Positions 33,003-42,368 are shown, counted from the stretch's first letter. The stretch: DNA of 64,000 nt from Gimesia chilikensis (GCF_007744075.1 NZ_CP036266.1:5007748-5071747); one strand, 5' to 3'. Translations and numbers: made by a program. The notes: generated by a model from the letters alone, not told the origin.

Positions 33003-33966
33003 GAGCGTGTGCATCCCCCGGTAACGGATTGATAACAAATCTGAAAGCGATGATCGTCGACTGACGATTAATCAGAGCCCCCATTCACCGTAAAGATTAA
33101 TCAGTCCTGATACCACCACAGCGTGACAGAAATCATGAACTTCTTATGAACTTCATGACGCCATCTCTCCAGAGATGCAGTTTAGTGTCCTTTCTATTTT
33201 CACTGGCGGATATTCATCTGCGCTGCCTCTGGGGATTTCTGGTAGGATTCCAAGTTGCTGATTTCTTATATCGACTTCCAGTCGTCATTCAAGTGGAACC
33301 TGAACTACATCCTGCGCCCGCTGATCTGAGCGGAATGGGTTTTGTTTTATTTTATTACTTCAGAGTCTTCCTTGGTTGCCGGCGGCTGGCGCCTTGCCAC
33401 TCAGGAGGTTGAGTGTCAGATGCACTTTCAATGGAGGATGAAGTTGATGAGTTTTGTTTTGTTGATGCTCGTTATTTTGTTGAGGCGCTCGGGGAGGTCA
33501 AGCCAGAATTTTGTCCTGGTGTGTCCGGAATTTTGTCCAAATGCGTCCCGGATTTTGTCCTGGTCTGGCCGGTTTGTGTCCTGGTGTGCCCTGCTCAAAC
33601 AGGGAACACCGTGCATGCGTTCGGAATGTTCCTGGTGGATACCCGGTGAAAATCGACGCGGATTCAGGTGCTGTTGTGACACCGGTTCTGCAAGAACAGT
33701 GCGAAGAGTACCCGCCTCGCGCGCGAGCCAGAAACAAACAACATACGATTCGGCGTGTGCGAATCAAGTGAATTTTATGCACTGTGTTTGATCCTTTGAG
33801 CACGTTCACACGTTCTATTTTTTAGATTGTGTGCCTATGCGAATTTTCGTTTTTCAGAGAAAAGAGAGTCCCCGTCTCGAAAGGTGGGGATGTTCAGAGG
33901 CGTCGGTTTGGTATAGAATGAACACCGGTGCCTCGCATTTAGTAACTTTTTTCCTGGTGGCCGACT
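33003..33966. other. Gene-poor 0.96-kb region
   Basis: Several overlapping open frames of 70-150 codons exist on both strands, but none has a start signal, domain or protein-like composition that I trust. The region contains the 22-bp tandem repeat at 33501-33587. Two promoters should lie here, for the flanking divergent genes; a TGGTATAGA motif near 33909 is a weak candidate. Confidence 0.5.
33501..33587 (+). repeat. Tandem repeat, four units of 22 bp (last 21 bp)
   Basis: Units start at 33501, 33523, 33545 and 33567 and share the core GAATTTTGTCCTGGTGT with variations. The period is not a multiple of three, so it is unlikely to encode a repeat protein. Confidence 0.7.
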
Positions 33967-34467
33967 GTGCTGTTTCGCCTGTTTCTGTTATTCACGCTGA
34001 TTCCCCTGGCCGAGCTCTGGCTGTTGCTCTGGTTCAGTTCGCTGACCAGTCCGACCGTCACGTTTGGCCTGGTCGTCGTTACGGGAATACTGGGTGCCTG
34101 GCTGGCACGCAAACAGGGTGCGCAGGCCTGGAAGAAGATCCAAGTGAATCTGGTTCAGGGACAGCAGCCGACAGGCGTTGTGCTGGACGGTCTGATGATT
34201 CTGATCGCGGGGGCGTTTCTGATCACCCCTGGCATCATGACAGACATGCTCGGATTCGCATTACTCATTCCCCCTGTTCGCGAACTGCTCAAGGTGCATA
34301 TCGGGGAATGGCTCCGCAAGAAAGCGATGCTACAAGTCCAGAGTCATGCGAGCTTTCATTCGAGCCACGCCGGCTTTCAAGACTTCGGCAGTACACAGAG
34401 CACCGTGAAGGAAGAGGATATCATCGACGTCGAGTTCGTTCGTAAAGAATCCTCAGAAACAGATTGA
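33967..34467 (+). CDS. fxsA: FxsA-family membrane protein
   Basis: The protein has 166 residues and begins with GTG. It has the FxsA layout: an N-terminal TM helix (LFRLFLLFTLIPLAELWLLLWF), a second (VTFGLVVVTGILGAWLARKQG) and a long hydrophobic segment (VVLDGLMILIAGAFLITPGIMTDMLGF) with the conserved DG and TPG-x-x-TD motifs, then a polar tail. FxsA is an inner-membrane protein known in E. coli for relieving F-plasmid exclusion of phage T7; the general role is unknown. Confidence 0.9.
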   Translation: MLFRLFLLFTLIPLAELWLLLWFSSLTSPTVTFGLVVVTGILGAWLARKQGAQAWKKIQVNLVQGQQPTGVVLDGLMILIAGAFLITPGIMTDMLGFALLIPPVRELLKVHIGEWLRKKAMLQVQSHASFHSSHAGFQDFGSTQSTVKEEDIIDVEFVRKESSETD

Positions 34468-34480
34468 AGCCGGTTTACAA

Positions 34481-34508
34481 TTGCATCGGGTGTGCCGAGT
34501 TCTATAAT
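34481..34508 (+). promoter_or_regulatory. Promoter for the PQQ-propeller gene
   Basis: TTGCAT (34481-34486), 16 bp, TATAAT (34503-34508). It lies after the fxsA stop and gives a leader of about 125 nt before ATG 34640. Confidence 0.5.
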
Positions 34509-34639
34509 CAGAATGAGGCAGGAAACAAGGCCTGCACGTTAACTTCCTTTAGTTATTATCCCCCGATATGGCGGCGTTTCGTCGTCCGATTGAATCTCGA
34601 TCTCCTTCCCGATTTTCTACTTCGATACAGGATTCCGTA

Positions 34640-35941
34640 ATGTCTGCGTCCCACTTACGATGTCTGTTTTCCGCTGCCTGTCTGCTGGCTCTGGTTCTGA
34701 TTACCCCGGTTCGTGTCTCGGCTGAGGAACCTTACTGGAACCAGTTCCGGGGCCCTAATGCGGATGGTACATCGGAAGCGACCGGACTCCCCACGACCTG
34801 GAGCGAGAAAGAGAATATCGTCTGGAAGACGCCGATTCACGGACGGGCCTGGTCATCTCCCGTGGTCTGGAAAGATCAGGTCTGGGTCACGACTTCAACC
34901 AAGGACGGGAAAGAGCTGGGAGTGGTCTGCGTCGATTTCAACACGGGTAAGATTCTGATCGACAAGAAAATCTTCGATGTGGAGAAGCCGCAGTATATTG
35001 ACCCGAGTAACTCACATGCCTCAAGCACGCCGATCATCGAAGAGGGACGAATCTATGTGCATTACGGTGCGTATGGAACCGCCTGCCTGGATACGAAGAA
35101 CGGAAATATCCTCTGGGAACGTCGCGATTATCCCTGCAATCACTGGCGGGGTGCGGGGTCGTCACCCATCATTTATCAGAACCTGCTGATCCTGCAGTAT
35201 GATGGTTACGATTACCAGTACATCGTCGCGCTGGATAAAGAGACCGGCAAAGAGGTGTGGAAAAAAGATCGTGACATCGAATACGGGACCAAGAATGGCG
35301 ATTCCAAAAAAGCATTCGCCACGCCCCGGGTGATTGAATACGAGGGACGCGTGCAGCTGATCAGCCCAGCAGCGAAAGCAACCGTTTCCTATAACCCGCT
35401 GACGGGGGAAGAGTACTGGAAGTTCTATTATCCCCAGCACTCCGCCGCGAATCGTCCTCTCTTCGATGGTGAGAAGATCTACGTCGGCACCGGTTTCCCG
35501 AAAGCTCACTTGTACGTGGTCAATCCGGGCGGAAAAGGAAACGTGACTGATTCGCACGTCAAATGGGTCGAACAGAAGGGGATTCCTTCCAAGCCGTCAC
35601 AACTGCTGATCGATGGTCTGATCTATATGATCGACGATAAAGGCATCGCGTCGTGCCTGGATGCCGAGGACTCCGGCAAGCTGGTCTGGAAAGAACGGAT
35701 GGATCGCAGTTCGTTTTCAGCCTCTCCCATTTATGCAGATGGGAAGATCTATGCTCCAGACCGTGAAGGAGTCACGCGGGTGTTTGTGCCTGGTAAAGAA
35801 TACAAGGAACTGGCCGCGAACCAGTTGGAAGAAGGCTGTGTGGCATCGCTGGCAGTCGCAGGCAAGTCGTTGATTCTGCGCACCGAGCATTTCCTGTATC
35901 GGATTGAAAATCAGTCTGCGGGAAAACAAGCGACACGTTGA
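34640..35941 (+). CDS. Secreted PQQ-like beta-propeller protein
   Basis: The protein has 433 residues from ATG 34640 (AGGA upstream). Signal peptide about 1-27 (CLFSAACLLALVLITPVRVSA). The mature part starts WNQFRGPNADGTS, the typical start of planctomycete PQQ-like repeat proteins, and has propeller blades such as NIVWKTPIHGRAWSSPVVW, ACLDTKNGNILWERRDYP, YIVALDKETGKEVWKKDRD and SCLDAEDSGKLVWKERMD. This is a BamB-like eight-blade fold; a PQQ enzyme function is not established. It converges on the FabZ-like gene with 10 bp between stops. Confidence 0.9.
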   Translation: MSASHLRCLFSAACLLALVLITPVRVSAEEPYWNQFRGPNADGTSEATGLPTTWSEKENIVWKTPIHGRAWSSPVVWKDQVWVTTSTKDGKELGVVCVDFNTGKILIDKKIFDVEKPQYIDPSNSHASSTPIIEEGRIYVHYGAYGTACLDTKNGNILWERRDYPCNHWRGAGSSPIIYQNLLILQYDGYDYQYIVALDKETGKEVWKKDRDIEYGTKNGDSKKAFATPRVIEYEGRVQLISPAAKATVSYNPLTGEEYWKFYYPQHSAANRPLFDGEKIYVGTGFPKAHLYVVNPGGKGNVTDSHVKWVEQKGIPSKPSQLLIDGLIYMIDDKGIASCLDAEDSGKLVWKERMDRSSFSASPIYADGKIYAPDREGVTRVFVPGKEYKELAANQLEEGCVASLAVAGKSLILRTEHFLYRIENQSAGKQATR

Positions 35942-35951
35942 GCGATTCGCT

Positions 35952-36377
35952 TTAAGCCTCAGCTGCGGTCACAGCGAATTCAAGACGGACAGCGGTCTCT
36001 TTGCCAACCGAGAGTTTGCCGGTAAAGAACCAGGCACCACCCATTTTTTCACTGAGAGTCACCTGGATATCAATCGTCTCTCCCGGCTTGACCATCCGGC
36101 GGAACTTGGTGTTGTTCAGCCGGGTGGCAACGGGTACTTTGTCGCTGGACGGGGCATCTGTCTTCGCGATGAAGACAGCGGCGGCCTGCATGGCAGCTTC
36201 ACAGAGAATCACGCCAGGCAGGACCGGGTGATCGGGATAGTGTCCCTGAAAGAGGTCCAGGTCGAGCGAGACGAACTTGCGGGCGTGGATGCTGTTTTCT
36301 TCCAGCGCGACGACTTCATCGAGCCACAGAAAAGGTTCCCGGTGCGGAATACAGGCTTTGATTTCATCCAGATTCAC
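35952..36377 (-). CDS. FabZ-like 3-hydroxyacyl-ACP dehydratase
   Basis: The protein has 141 residues and begins with GTG at 36377. Hot-dog fold with IPHREPFLWLDEV at the N-terminus and the active site FQGHYPDHPVLPGVILCEAAMQ: His46 and Glu60 correspond to the FabZ catalytic pair. It would dehydrate 3-hydroxyacyl-ACP to trans-2-enoyl-ACP. It is the last gene of the minus-strand lipid cluster, 54 bp after the oxidoreductase at 36432. Since the cluster has its own ketosynthase and ACP, this copy is probably dedicated to the cluster product, not housekeeping FabZ. Confidence 0.88.
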   Translation of the reverse strand: MNLDEIKACIPHREPFLWLDEVVALEENSIHARKFVSLDLDLFQGHYPDHPVLPGVILCEAAMQAAAVFIAKTDAPSSDKVPVATRLNNTKFRRMVKPGETIDIQVTLSEKMGGAWFFTGKLSVGKETAVRLEFAVTAAEA

Positions 36378-36431
36378 GAGATCAATCCGTTTCTATTGTG
36401 TGAGCGGGTCTGTACGAACAGGGGCTGCGGT

Positions 36432-37859
36432 TCAGATGCTGGCGGCAGCGGGTGTCAGGTATTTATCGACGTCGTTGCTGACGATCACGCCGTAGTTCAC
36501 AGCGCCGAGCCAGCCCGACATGATGATTCCGACCGAACCGGCATGGTACAGGCCTTCGATCTGTTCTGGCAGTTCCTTGCTGACCTTGAGCCCTTCGAAC
36601 TTGGTTCCGAACGAGGCTCCCTGCAGGTGCTGCGTGTAGCGTTGGAAGGTCCGCGGGGTAGAGGCTTCGAGATGGTCCACTCGTTCGCGGATGTTGGGAA
36701 CATACTGTTCGAGGCAGTCGAGGGTCGTCTCGATGAGATGATTCTTATCGGCTTCGTACTGGTCGTCGGGAAGATTAGCCCAGTCGCTGAAATTCGCGTT
36801 GGTCGACGAGACGATCAGGGAGCGTTCGCTGCCGGGCCGGGTCTCGGGGTAGTAGAACGAGAAGGTACGACTACTGACCTCCTTACTGAGCATGGCTTTG
36901 ATGTCGAAGCCTTTGTGCTCGGAATGGAAGAGCAGGTCGCCACAGAAATCGAGTTCGTCGCCCGGCTTGAGTGCGATGTAGACCTGGGTACTGCTGTTGT
37001 TGAGACGGACGGCCTTGGTTTCCTCGACGTACTCAGGATCGAAATGTTCTTCGCCCACGAGGTTGAGGATGGTGCCTTTGATGTTCGAGTTGGACATGAT
37101 GGCTTTACAGCCGATGCGACGCCCGTTGACCACGACGCCGGTGACACGACGGTCGGGGGTGACTTCGATCTTCTCGACCTGGGTCCGGATGCGGACATCG
37201 ACGCCGTTGCGTTCCATTTCAGCCTTGATGAGTTTGACCAGATGATCGGTACCGCCGCGGAAGGTGTAGACGCCCTTCTGCATGAAGTTCGAGAAAACGA
37301 TGCCGTAGGTAATCGCGGGATCTTCGAGAGTCGAACCGTTGGCGTAGGAGATCGGTTCCATCAGCAGGCGGACGACATCATCGCGGCCGGGGAAGAACTC
37401 TTCGAACAGTTCGCGTGTGGTCTTGCCCTGATCGTCGAAGAAGTTCATTTTACGGGCAGTGTCAAAGAAGTTCTTGACGGTTTCGGATTCGATGCCGAAT
37501 TTTTCGATCAGCAGGCGGGTGAAGTCATCACGGGTGAAGGTGGTCTCCAGCGAGAACTGCGGATTTTCAAAGCGGACGCCTCGCAGGGGGACGATGTTAT
37601 CTGCGATCTCCTGGGTCCAGTATTTCCGGCAGCTCTTGAGCATGCCGTAGGGGAAGCCGTGGAGAGAGATATCAAAGATGTGCCCGTTCTGCCGTTTGAA
37701 CCAGGTGGCCATGCCTCCCAGTTGGTAATGATGTTCCAGCAGCAGCACGGAATACCCCTGCCGGGCCAGAATATTGGCGGAGGTCATGCCTGCCAGACCA
37801 CTACCGATGACGATGACATCGTATTCGTCTTTTGCGTCTTTCAAAAAGTCTTTGGCCAT
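36432..37859 (-). CDS. Phytoene-desaturase-like FAD oxidoreductase 1
   Basis: The protein has 475 residues. N-terminal FAD-binding dinucleotide fold [36 protein letters not shown] (GxGxxG at 19-24, acidic Glu42). The C-terminal FAD contact [19 protein letters not shown] is of CrtI/amine-oxidase type. CrtI-like enzymes desaturate, isomerise or saturate polyprenyl or acyl chains. Located between a second paralog and FabZ; the pair could introduce or rearrange double bonds on ACP-linked chains (inference). Its upstream region has an extended -10 and a direct repeat. Confidence 0.88.
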   Translation of the reverse strand: MAKDFLKDAKDEYDVIVIGSGLAGMTSANILARQGYSVLLLEHHYQLGGMATWFKRQNGHIFDISLHGFPYGMLKSCRKYWTQEIADNIVPLRGVRFENPQFSLETTFTRDDFTRLLIEKFGIESETVKNFFDTARKMNFFDDQGKTTRELFEEFFPGRDDVVRLLMEPISYANGSTLEDPAITYGIVFSNFMQKGVYTFRGGTDHLVKLIKAEMERNGVDVRIRTQVEKIEVTPDRRVTGVVVNGRRIGCKAIMSNSNIKGTILNLVGEEHFDPEYVEETKAVRLNNSSTQVYIALKPGDELDFCGDLLFHSEHKGFDIKAMLSKEVSSRTFSFYYPETRPGSERSLIVSSTNANFSDWANLPDDQYEADKNHLIETTLDCLEQYVPNIRERVDHLEASTPRTFQRYTQHLQGASFGTKFEGLKVSKELPEQIEGLYHAGSVGIIMSGWLGAVNYGVIVSNDVDKYLTPAAASI

Positions 37860-37981
37860 AATAATTCAGCGTCGTATTTAAATCAGCAGAGAAGAAAAAA
37901 CGGGACCATGAAGGAACTCATGCCCGGGCGTAAGATGACAACATTGCTTCTCCTGTTTATCGAAAATCAGGGGCTTTGTCT

Positions 37982-38025
37982 ACTATACCAGAGTAAAAGA
38001 GAATACTGTGACAAAAGTGTGACAA
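37982..38025 (-). promoter_or_regulatory. Putative promoter with two TTGTCACA direct repeats
   Basis: On the minus strand an extended -10 (TGGTATAGT, -10 at 37987-37982) lies about 125 bp before ATG 37859. Upstream are two direct repeats TTGTCACA (plus-strand positions 38007-38014 and 38018-38025), spaced 11 bp, one helical turn, as for an operator. The -35 is poor. Confidence 0.4.
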
Positions 38026-38108
38026 TTCGCAGCCGCAGAGTTATAGAAATAGCGGATTTATCGCACAGTGAAGCAGAGGTACAGCATGTGAGAAAACCGG
38101 TAATCGGC

Positions 38109-39494
38109 TCACTTCGCGTTCAGCAGGTGCAGGTTAGCAATGCTGATCCCGGAGAGCATCGAACCGATGATGCCGAGGAAGCCCTGATCGGTGCCACACA
38201 GAAAGAGGTTGTCGAAAGAAGTGGTACCATCCAGGATTTTCTGTGGCGCCCCGTACACACAGCCGTTGATATGCCCGGTGAATTTTTTAATGGTGCGGGG
38301 TGTGAACGTGTCCACATCGATAACGTGCGGGCGGAAGTCAGGGATGTATCGCATCGAGGACTCGAGAATCTGATCGTACCAGTATTTCTTCTCGGCGACG
38401 TACTTGTCTTCGGGGAGATTCATCCAGTAATCGGGATTCGCGAGAGCCGTGATGCGGATCGAGCCTTCTTCGAGCGGCTGATCGTACTCGAAATTATTAG
38501 GCGAGCAGATAATGCCGCTGCGAACGTCAACCGGATCTTTGGACTGCTCGTAATAGAAGTCTTCCGATTCATTGTAGAAGACAATGGTTTCTTCGTGTCC
38601 GAATTCCGCAGGCTGTTGATCGAGCACGGAGATTGTTTCGACAAACGAAATTTCACCCGGCGTAAAACGATCATCTGTTGTGACATCAGCGCCACAGAGC
38701 TTGAGTGTTTCCGCGGATCCGGCCGAGGAAAGCACGTTTTTAGCCTGGAGGATCTGCCCGTCATCGAGCATGACGCCATTCACATGCTGACCGTCGGTGA
38801 GCAATTGCTGAACGCCGGCACGCAGCTTGAGTTCACCGCCGAGCTCTTTGAATTTGCGGACCAGGTTTTTAAGAATCAGCCGCACGCCTTTGTAGGGGCG
38901 GGCAAAACCTTCCTGATAGATGCTGCGGAACATGATCACGAACTGGTTGAAGTCCATATCGTGTTCGGAGGGGCTGCCGTAAAACATCAGCGGGCAGAGC
39001 AGCATGTTGATCAGCAGCGGATCGGAAATCTGTTCGGCCATACGTTTGCGGGCCGAGATCCAGGTCTGTCCGAGATCGCCGATGTTGTGAGAGTCGATAT
39101 CCGCAACGAGTCGCCGGAAGCCGTCGATCTGACTGGGAAACTGTTCGGCGATCTGGGCTTCGAAATAATCGAACTGATTATTGAACCGCAGAGTATGACC
39201 GGGGAAGACGACCGAAGAGCCACATTGGGGGCTGAGGTCGAAATCGTCCCACTGAAAACGGAGCTGCCTGAGAATCTTATTCAGGGGGCCCCGTTTTCCG
39301 CCTGGGGGCGAATAGTTGGTGACGGCGTGCAGACCGACATCATGATTGCGACCGCGCAGGCGATAGAAGGAGTTCAATCCGCCAATGGTGGTGTGCCGTT
39401 CGAGGATGCACACCTGCTTCCCATAGTACGCCAGTCGGATTCCTGCAGCCAGCCCGGAAAGGCCGGCACCAATAATAATCGAATCGTAGGTCAT
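38109..39494 (-). CDS. Phytoene-desaturase-like FAD oxidoreductase 2
   Basis: The protein has 461 residues. FAD fold SIIIGAGLSGLAAGIRLAYYGKQVCILERHTTIGG (GxGxxG 9-14, Glu32). Later segments ADIDSHNIGDLGQTWISARKR and the C-terminal LFLCGTDQGFLGIIGSMLSGISIAN match the CrtI/retinol saturase-like group. It shares TPRT-like sequence with oxidoreductase 1 but is clearly diverged, so the two are probably not redundant. It starts 21 bp after the ACP gene stop, so the two are cotranscribed. Confidence 0.88.
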   Translation of the reverse strand: MTYDSIIIGAGLSGLAAGIRLAYYGKQVCILERHTTIGGLNSFYRLRGRNHDVGLHAVTNYSPPGGKRGPLNKILRQLRFQWDDFDLSPQCGSSVVFPGHTLRFNNQFDYFEAQIAEQFPSQIDGFRRLVADIDSHNIGDLGQTWISARKRMAEQISDPLLINMLLCPLMFYGSPSEHDMDFNQFVIMFRSIYQEGFARPYKGVRLILKNLVRKFKELGGELKLRAGVQQLLTDGQHVNGVMLDDGQILQAKNVLSSAGSAETLKLCGADVTTDDRFTPGEISFVETISVLDQQPAEFGHEETIVFYNESEDFYYEQSKDPVDVRSGIICSPNNFEYDQPLEEGSIRITALANPDYWMNLPEDKYVAEKKYWYDQILESSMRYIPDFRPHVIDVDTFTPRTIKKFTGHINGCVYGAPQKILDGTTSFDNLFLCGTDQGFLGIIGSMLSGISIANLHLLNAK

Positions 39495-39515
39495 GGCGTC
39501 GGGAAGGTTGGAGAA

Positions 39516-39779
39516 TCAGACGGTGCTTTCAGCATCCTTCAGGAGGGGAGTCAGGTAGGTCACGGTGCTGTCCATGGTTACCAGTTCGCCGTAGTCTTCT
39601 TCCGGAATCTGCACGCGATAGAGCTTTCGCAGCTCCATGACGATATCCAGAAAGTCCATGCTGTCCAGTTCCATCTGATCCCGAAAAGGAACGCTATCAT
39701 CGAGTTCCGAAAGATCTTCATCGGGAGCAATTCGAGCCAAGATATCCAAGATAACCGATCTGATTTGTTCCGGCGCCAT
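39516..39779 (-). CDS. Acyl carrier protein
   Basis: The protein has 87 residues. The phosphopantetheine attachment site is MELDSMDFLDIVMEL: Ser40 in a D-S-M motif (usually D-S-L). It has typical four-helix ACP spacing and an acidic composition. GGAG eight bases upstream of the ATG supports the start. It is a discrete ACP within the ketosynthase/desaturase cluster and likely carries the growing chain for the neighbouring enzymes. Confidence 0.9.
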   Translation of the reverse strand: MAPEQIRSVILDILARIAPDEDLSELDDSVPFRDQMELDSMDFLDIVMELRKLYRVQIPEEDYGELVTMDSTVTYLTPLLKDAESTV

Positions 39780-40100
39780 GCAGAAACTCCAAACTTTCTA
39801 AAATCCTGTAACGTCGATTTCCAGCAGCGATATGTACAGATCCGCCGCGAAACCCTGAGAGGGGAAGCCACTTATAGCAAACCAACAACCTCCCCGCTAG
39901 AAGCCGGGAAACAAAAACCCGCCCCTCGGGGAAAATACTATAACTTGATTTAAACCGAGATTTAAACCGACTCAGGTCATAAGAACACAGAGTTTTTCAG
40001 AAAATCTGCGCAGAAGCGGCTTAATTACGAAAGGAAGCTCAGTTTCGGCAGAGAATCAGACTGCGCAGAGTGGAAAAGCGGGGTATGTCTACCGTTCAGT
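39780..40100 (-). other. Intergenic region between ketosynthase and ACP genes
   Basis: A 321-bp gap inside the lipid cluster. It holds two copies of the palindromic octamer CTGCGCAG (40006-40013 and 40061-40068). The first is embedded in TCTGCGCAGA and the second in ACTGCGCAGA. They may be an operator pair; no clear promoter was recognised. Confidence 0.45.
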
Positions 40101-41339
40101 TCAGGTAGCGTACTTTTTCACGATCAGAACCGAATTGATTCCCAGCATCCCGAAGGAGTTATTCAGAATGCATTCAACCTGTTCCATCTGCCGTGGTTCG
40201 TTGGCTACGATCTGCGACAGCTTACACTCCGGATCAAGGTCATCCAGATTCAAAGTCGCATGCGCGATGCCATCGTCAAAGGCGGGCAGGTTCCCCAGCA
40301 GTTCCAGAGCACCCGCAGCGCCCATCGCATGGCCGATAAAGCTCTTGGTGTTGTTAATCGCCAGATTGGGGCAATCTCCAAACACGGAAGCGAGTGCCTT
40401 GGCTTCCTCGATATCTCCCTGGTGGGTGGCGGTGGCATGACTGCTCAGAATATCAATATCGGAGGGTTCCAGTCCCGCCCGATTGAGGGCCAGCCGAATA
40501 CATTCCGCCTGACGCGAGGAGTTGGGCAGCACGAAATCGCTGGCATCGGAATTCATCGCGTAGCCGACGATTTCCCCGTAAATGGTAGCTCCACGTGCCA
40601 ATGCGTCGGGAAGACGTTCCAAAGTACAAACCGCGCCCCCTTCGGCGACGACGATTCCATTCCGGTTTACGTCGAATGGACGACAGGCTTTGGTCGGATC
40701 TTCATTGACGGCCAGAGCGCCCTGGCTCTGGAAGCTGGCGAAGATTCCAAACGTGTGAATACTCTCAGAAACACCACCACACAGGGCCAGATCGACTTCA
40801 TTCAGTCGCAGCATCTGCACGCCCTGAATAAATCCAGCGTTCCCGGCAGCACAGGCGGCGCCGAGCGTGAGGTGCGGGCCGGTGATACCCAGATTCAGGG
40901 TGACTTCCCCCGCCGGGTTATTCGCCACGGTGCGGGGATTATGGTGGTGCGACCAGACTTTTGTATCGTAATCGAACTGCGAAATTTCGTAGACTTCGTT
41001 CTCGGTCTCAACGTTGCCATGTTCGGTAATGCCGAGATAAACGCCCACACGGTCGCGGGCGACATTTTCCCAGTCGAGGCCGGACTGATTGACGGCTTCG
41101 TTCGCACAGTAGACAGCAATAGAGCCCGCACGCGTTCCCCGGCGGACTTCTTTGCGTTTCTGGTAGCGCAGTTCATCGAAATCACAGACACCCGCGAGGA
41201 CATGCCCCATGTAACGAATGTCATAATCTACAACACCCGAACGTCCTGCCAGCAGACTTTGCCGAAATTCCTCCAGGTTATTGCCATTCGGAGCTGTCAG
41301 GCCAATTCCGGTAATGACAATCCGGCTTTGATCATCCAT
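40101..41339 (-). CDS. Beta-ketoacyl-ACP synthase (FabF/KASII-like)
   Basis: The protein has 412 residues. Thiolase-fold condensing enzyme with a complete Cys-His-His triad: LTLGAACAAGNAGF (Cys163), SSHATATHQGD (His301) and NTKSFIGHAMGAAG (His337). The sequence around Cys (GAACAAGNAG) and the HATAT variant of the usual HGT motif mark it as diverged from housekeeping FabF. It would catalyse Claisen condensation of acyl- and malonyl-ACP. It is the first gene of the minus-strand cluster. Neither a ketoreductase nor an enoyl reductase is in the window. Confidence 0.9.
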   Translation of the reverse strand: MDDQSRIVITGIGLTAPNGNNLEEFRQSLLAGRSGVVDYDIRYMGHVLAGVCDFDELRYQKRKEVRRGTRAGSIAVYCANEAVNQSGLDWENVARDRVGVYLGITEHGNVETENEVYEISQFDYDTKVWSHHHNPRTVANNPAGEVTLNLGITGPHLTLGAACAAGNAGFIQGVQMLRLNEVDLALCGGVSESIHTFGIFASFQSQGALAVNEDPTKACRPFDVNRNGIVVAEGGAVCTLERLPDALARGATIYGEIVGYAMNSDASDFVLPNSSRQAECIRLALNRAGLEPSDIDILSSHATATHQGDIEEAKALASVFGDCPNLAINNTKSFIGHAMGAAGALELLGNLPAFDDGIAHATLNLDDLDPECKLSQIVANEPRQMEQVECILNNSFGMLGINSVLIVKKYAT

Positions 41340-41644
41340 TGATTGATACCACTCTGATCGATGTATGTTGTCACGAAGATTACAGGCTGCCCGGCAGAGA
41401 CCGCCGCGCAGGGTGAAATGTTAAATGATAACTCAAGGAGAGTACCCGTTCTACCGTAAACTCGCAAGTGGGGCGAGCAGCGAGATTTGTGATTCGATCT
41501 AGAATGCGGGACAGTTCTGAAAACGTTCCGCGTCTGAAAATCTTTTTTCCTGAAAATGAATGACCCCGATAAAGCACTGCCCCAGGGGACGCAACTGTTG
41601 AACAACTGTCTGTCGGTCAATCTGTCGCTGGAAGAATCAAATCT

Positions 41645-41674
41645 TCTGTAAAGCGTGGAAAAGGCTGGTATAAT
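41645..41674 (+). promoter_or_regulatory. Extended -10 promoter of the sigma-factor operon
   Basis: TGGTATAAT (TATAAT at 41669-41674) is a TGn-extended -10, with only a weak -35 (CTGTAA, 41646-41651). The leader before ATG 41799 would be about 118 nt. The rest of the 459-bp gap (41340-41798) shows no gene. Confidence 0.45.
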
Positions 41675-41798
41675 CGAGATTCTTATAAAGCGATACAAAA
41701 CAGGGACTTATACAAAAGCAGAGACGTTGATTCCGTTCCCATCGGGAAAAAAACGTTTTCGAGGCGTCCAATCTCCGACCTTGTGTACGATTATCAGT

Positions 41799-42368
41799 AT
41801 GGACTCAAACCGAGAAACAACCGGAAATCCTGAAACGACGGCAGGCGCCGTACCTGATGAGCATTTCGTCACTCAGCTGGCCCGGCATCACAGCCTGATC
41901 CGGGGCTTTATCGGTACGCTGCTTCCGCACCAGACCGATGCGGAAGATGTGTTCCAGCAGACCTGCCTGGTCCTGTGGCGGAAATGGCAGACCTTTGATG
42001 CGTCTCAGAGTTTTGCTGCCTGGGCCTGCGGGATCGCCTTCTACGAGGTGAAGAACTTCCAACGGGTTCAGAGTCGGGATCGACACTATTTCTCCGACGA
42101 AGTCCTCTCGCTGATCGCAGCTCAGCAGAACAAGTCGCTGCCTGAGTCAGAACAACGGAAACAGGCTCTGCAGGACTGCATTCAGAAACTGGACAATGAG
42201 AACCGAAAACTGATTCTCGACTGCTACCATGGCCCACAGACGATTCAGGAAATTGCTGATCAGCTGGGCCGCTCCCGCGATGCGATCTACAAAAAGCTCG
42301 CCCGTCTGCGTCTGAAACTCATGGACTGCATGCAGCAGTCACTACCATCCACGGAGGCAGGCTCATGA
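41799..42368 (+). CDS. ECF sigma factor (planctomycete type)
   Basis: The protein has 189 residues from ATG 41799; the longer upstream frame lacks family features. Sigma-2 region: HFVTQLARHHSLIRGFIGTLLPHQTDAEDVFQQTCLVLWRKW and AWACGIAFYEVKNFQRV. Sigma-4 region: NRKLILDCYHGPQTIQEIADQLGRSRDAIYKKLARLRLKL with a helix-turn-helix. This matches the ECF group frequent in planctomycetes and verrucomicrobia that sits beside FecR/LamG membrane proteins. The stop overlaps the next start (ATGA). Confidence 0.92.
   Translation: MDSNRETTGNPETTAGAVPDEHFVTQLARHHSLIRGFIGTLLPHQTDAEDVFQQTCLVLWRKWQTFDASQSFAAWACGIAFYEVKNFQRVQSRDRHYFSDEVLSLIAAQQNKSLPESEQRKQALQDCIQKLDNENRKLILDCYHGPQTIQEIADQLGRSRDAIYKKLARLRLKLMDCMQQSLPSTEAGS

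Noticed and set aside
33501..33587. CRISPR-like array
   Set aside because: Units are directly adjacent with no spacers, so this is a simple tandem repeat.
33146..33791. Overlapping small open frames in the gene-poor gap
   Set aside because: They run through the 22-bp tandem repeat in different frames and lack start signals or protein-like sequence.
35904..39953. Plus-strand open frame of 1349 codons
   Set aside because: It is antisense and codon-aligned to four minus-strand genes with clear families, contains no recognisable domain, and reflects avoidance of TTA/CTA/TCA codons.
40260..41342. Plus-strand open frame antisense to the ketosynthase
   Set aside because: Same codon-alignment effect; the minus-strand ketosynthase has complete catalytic motifs.
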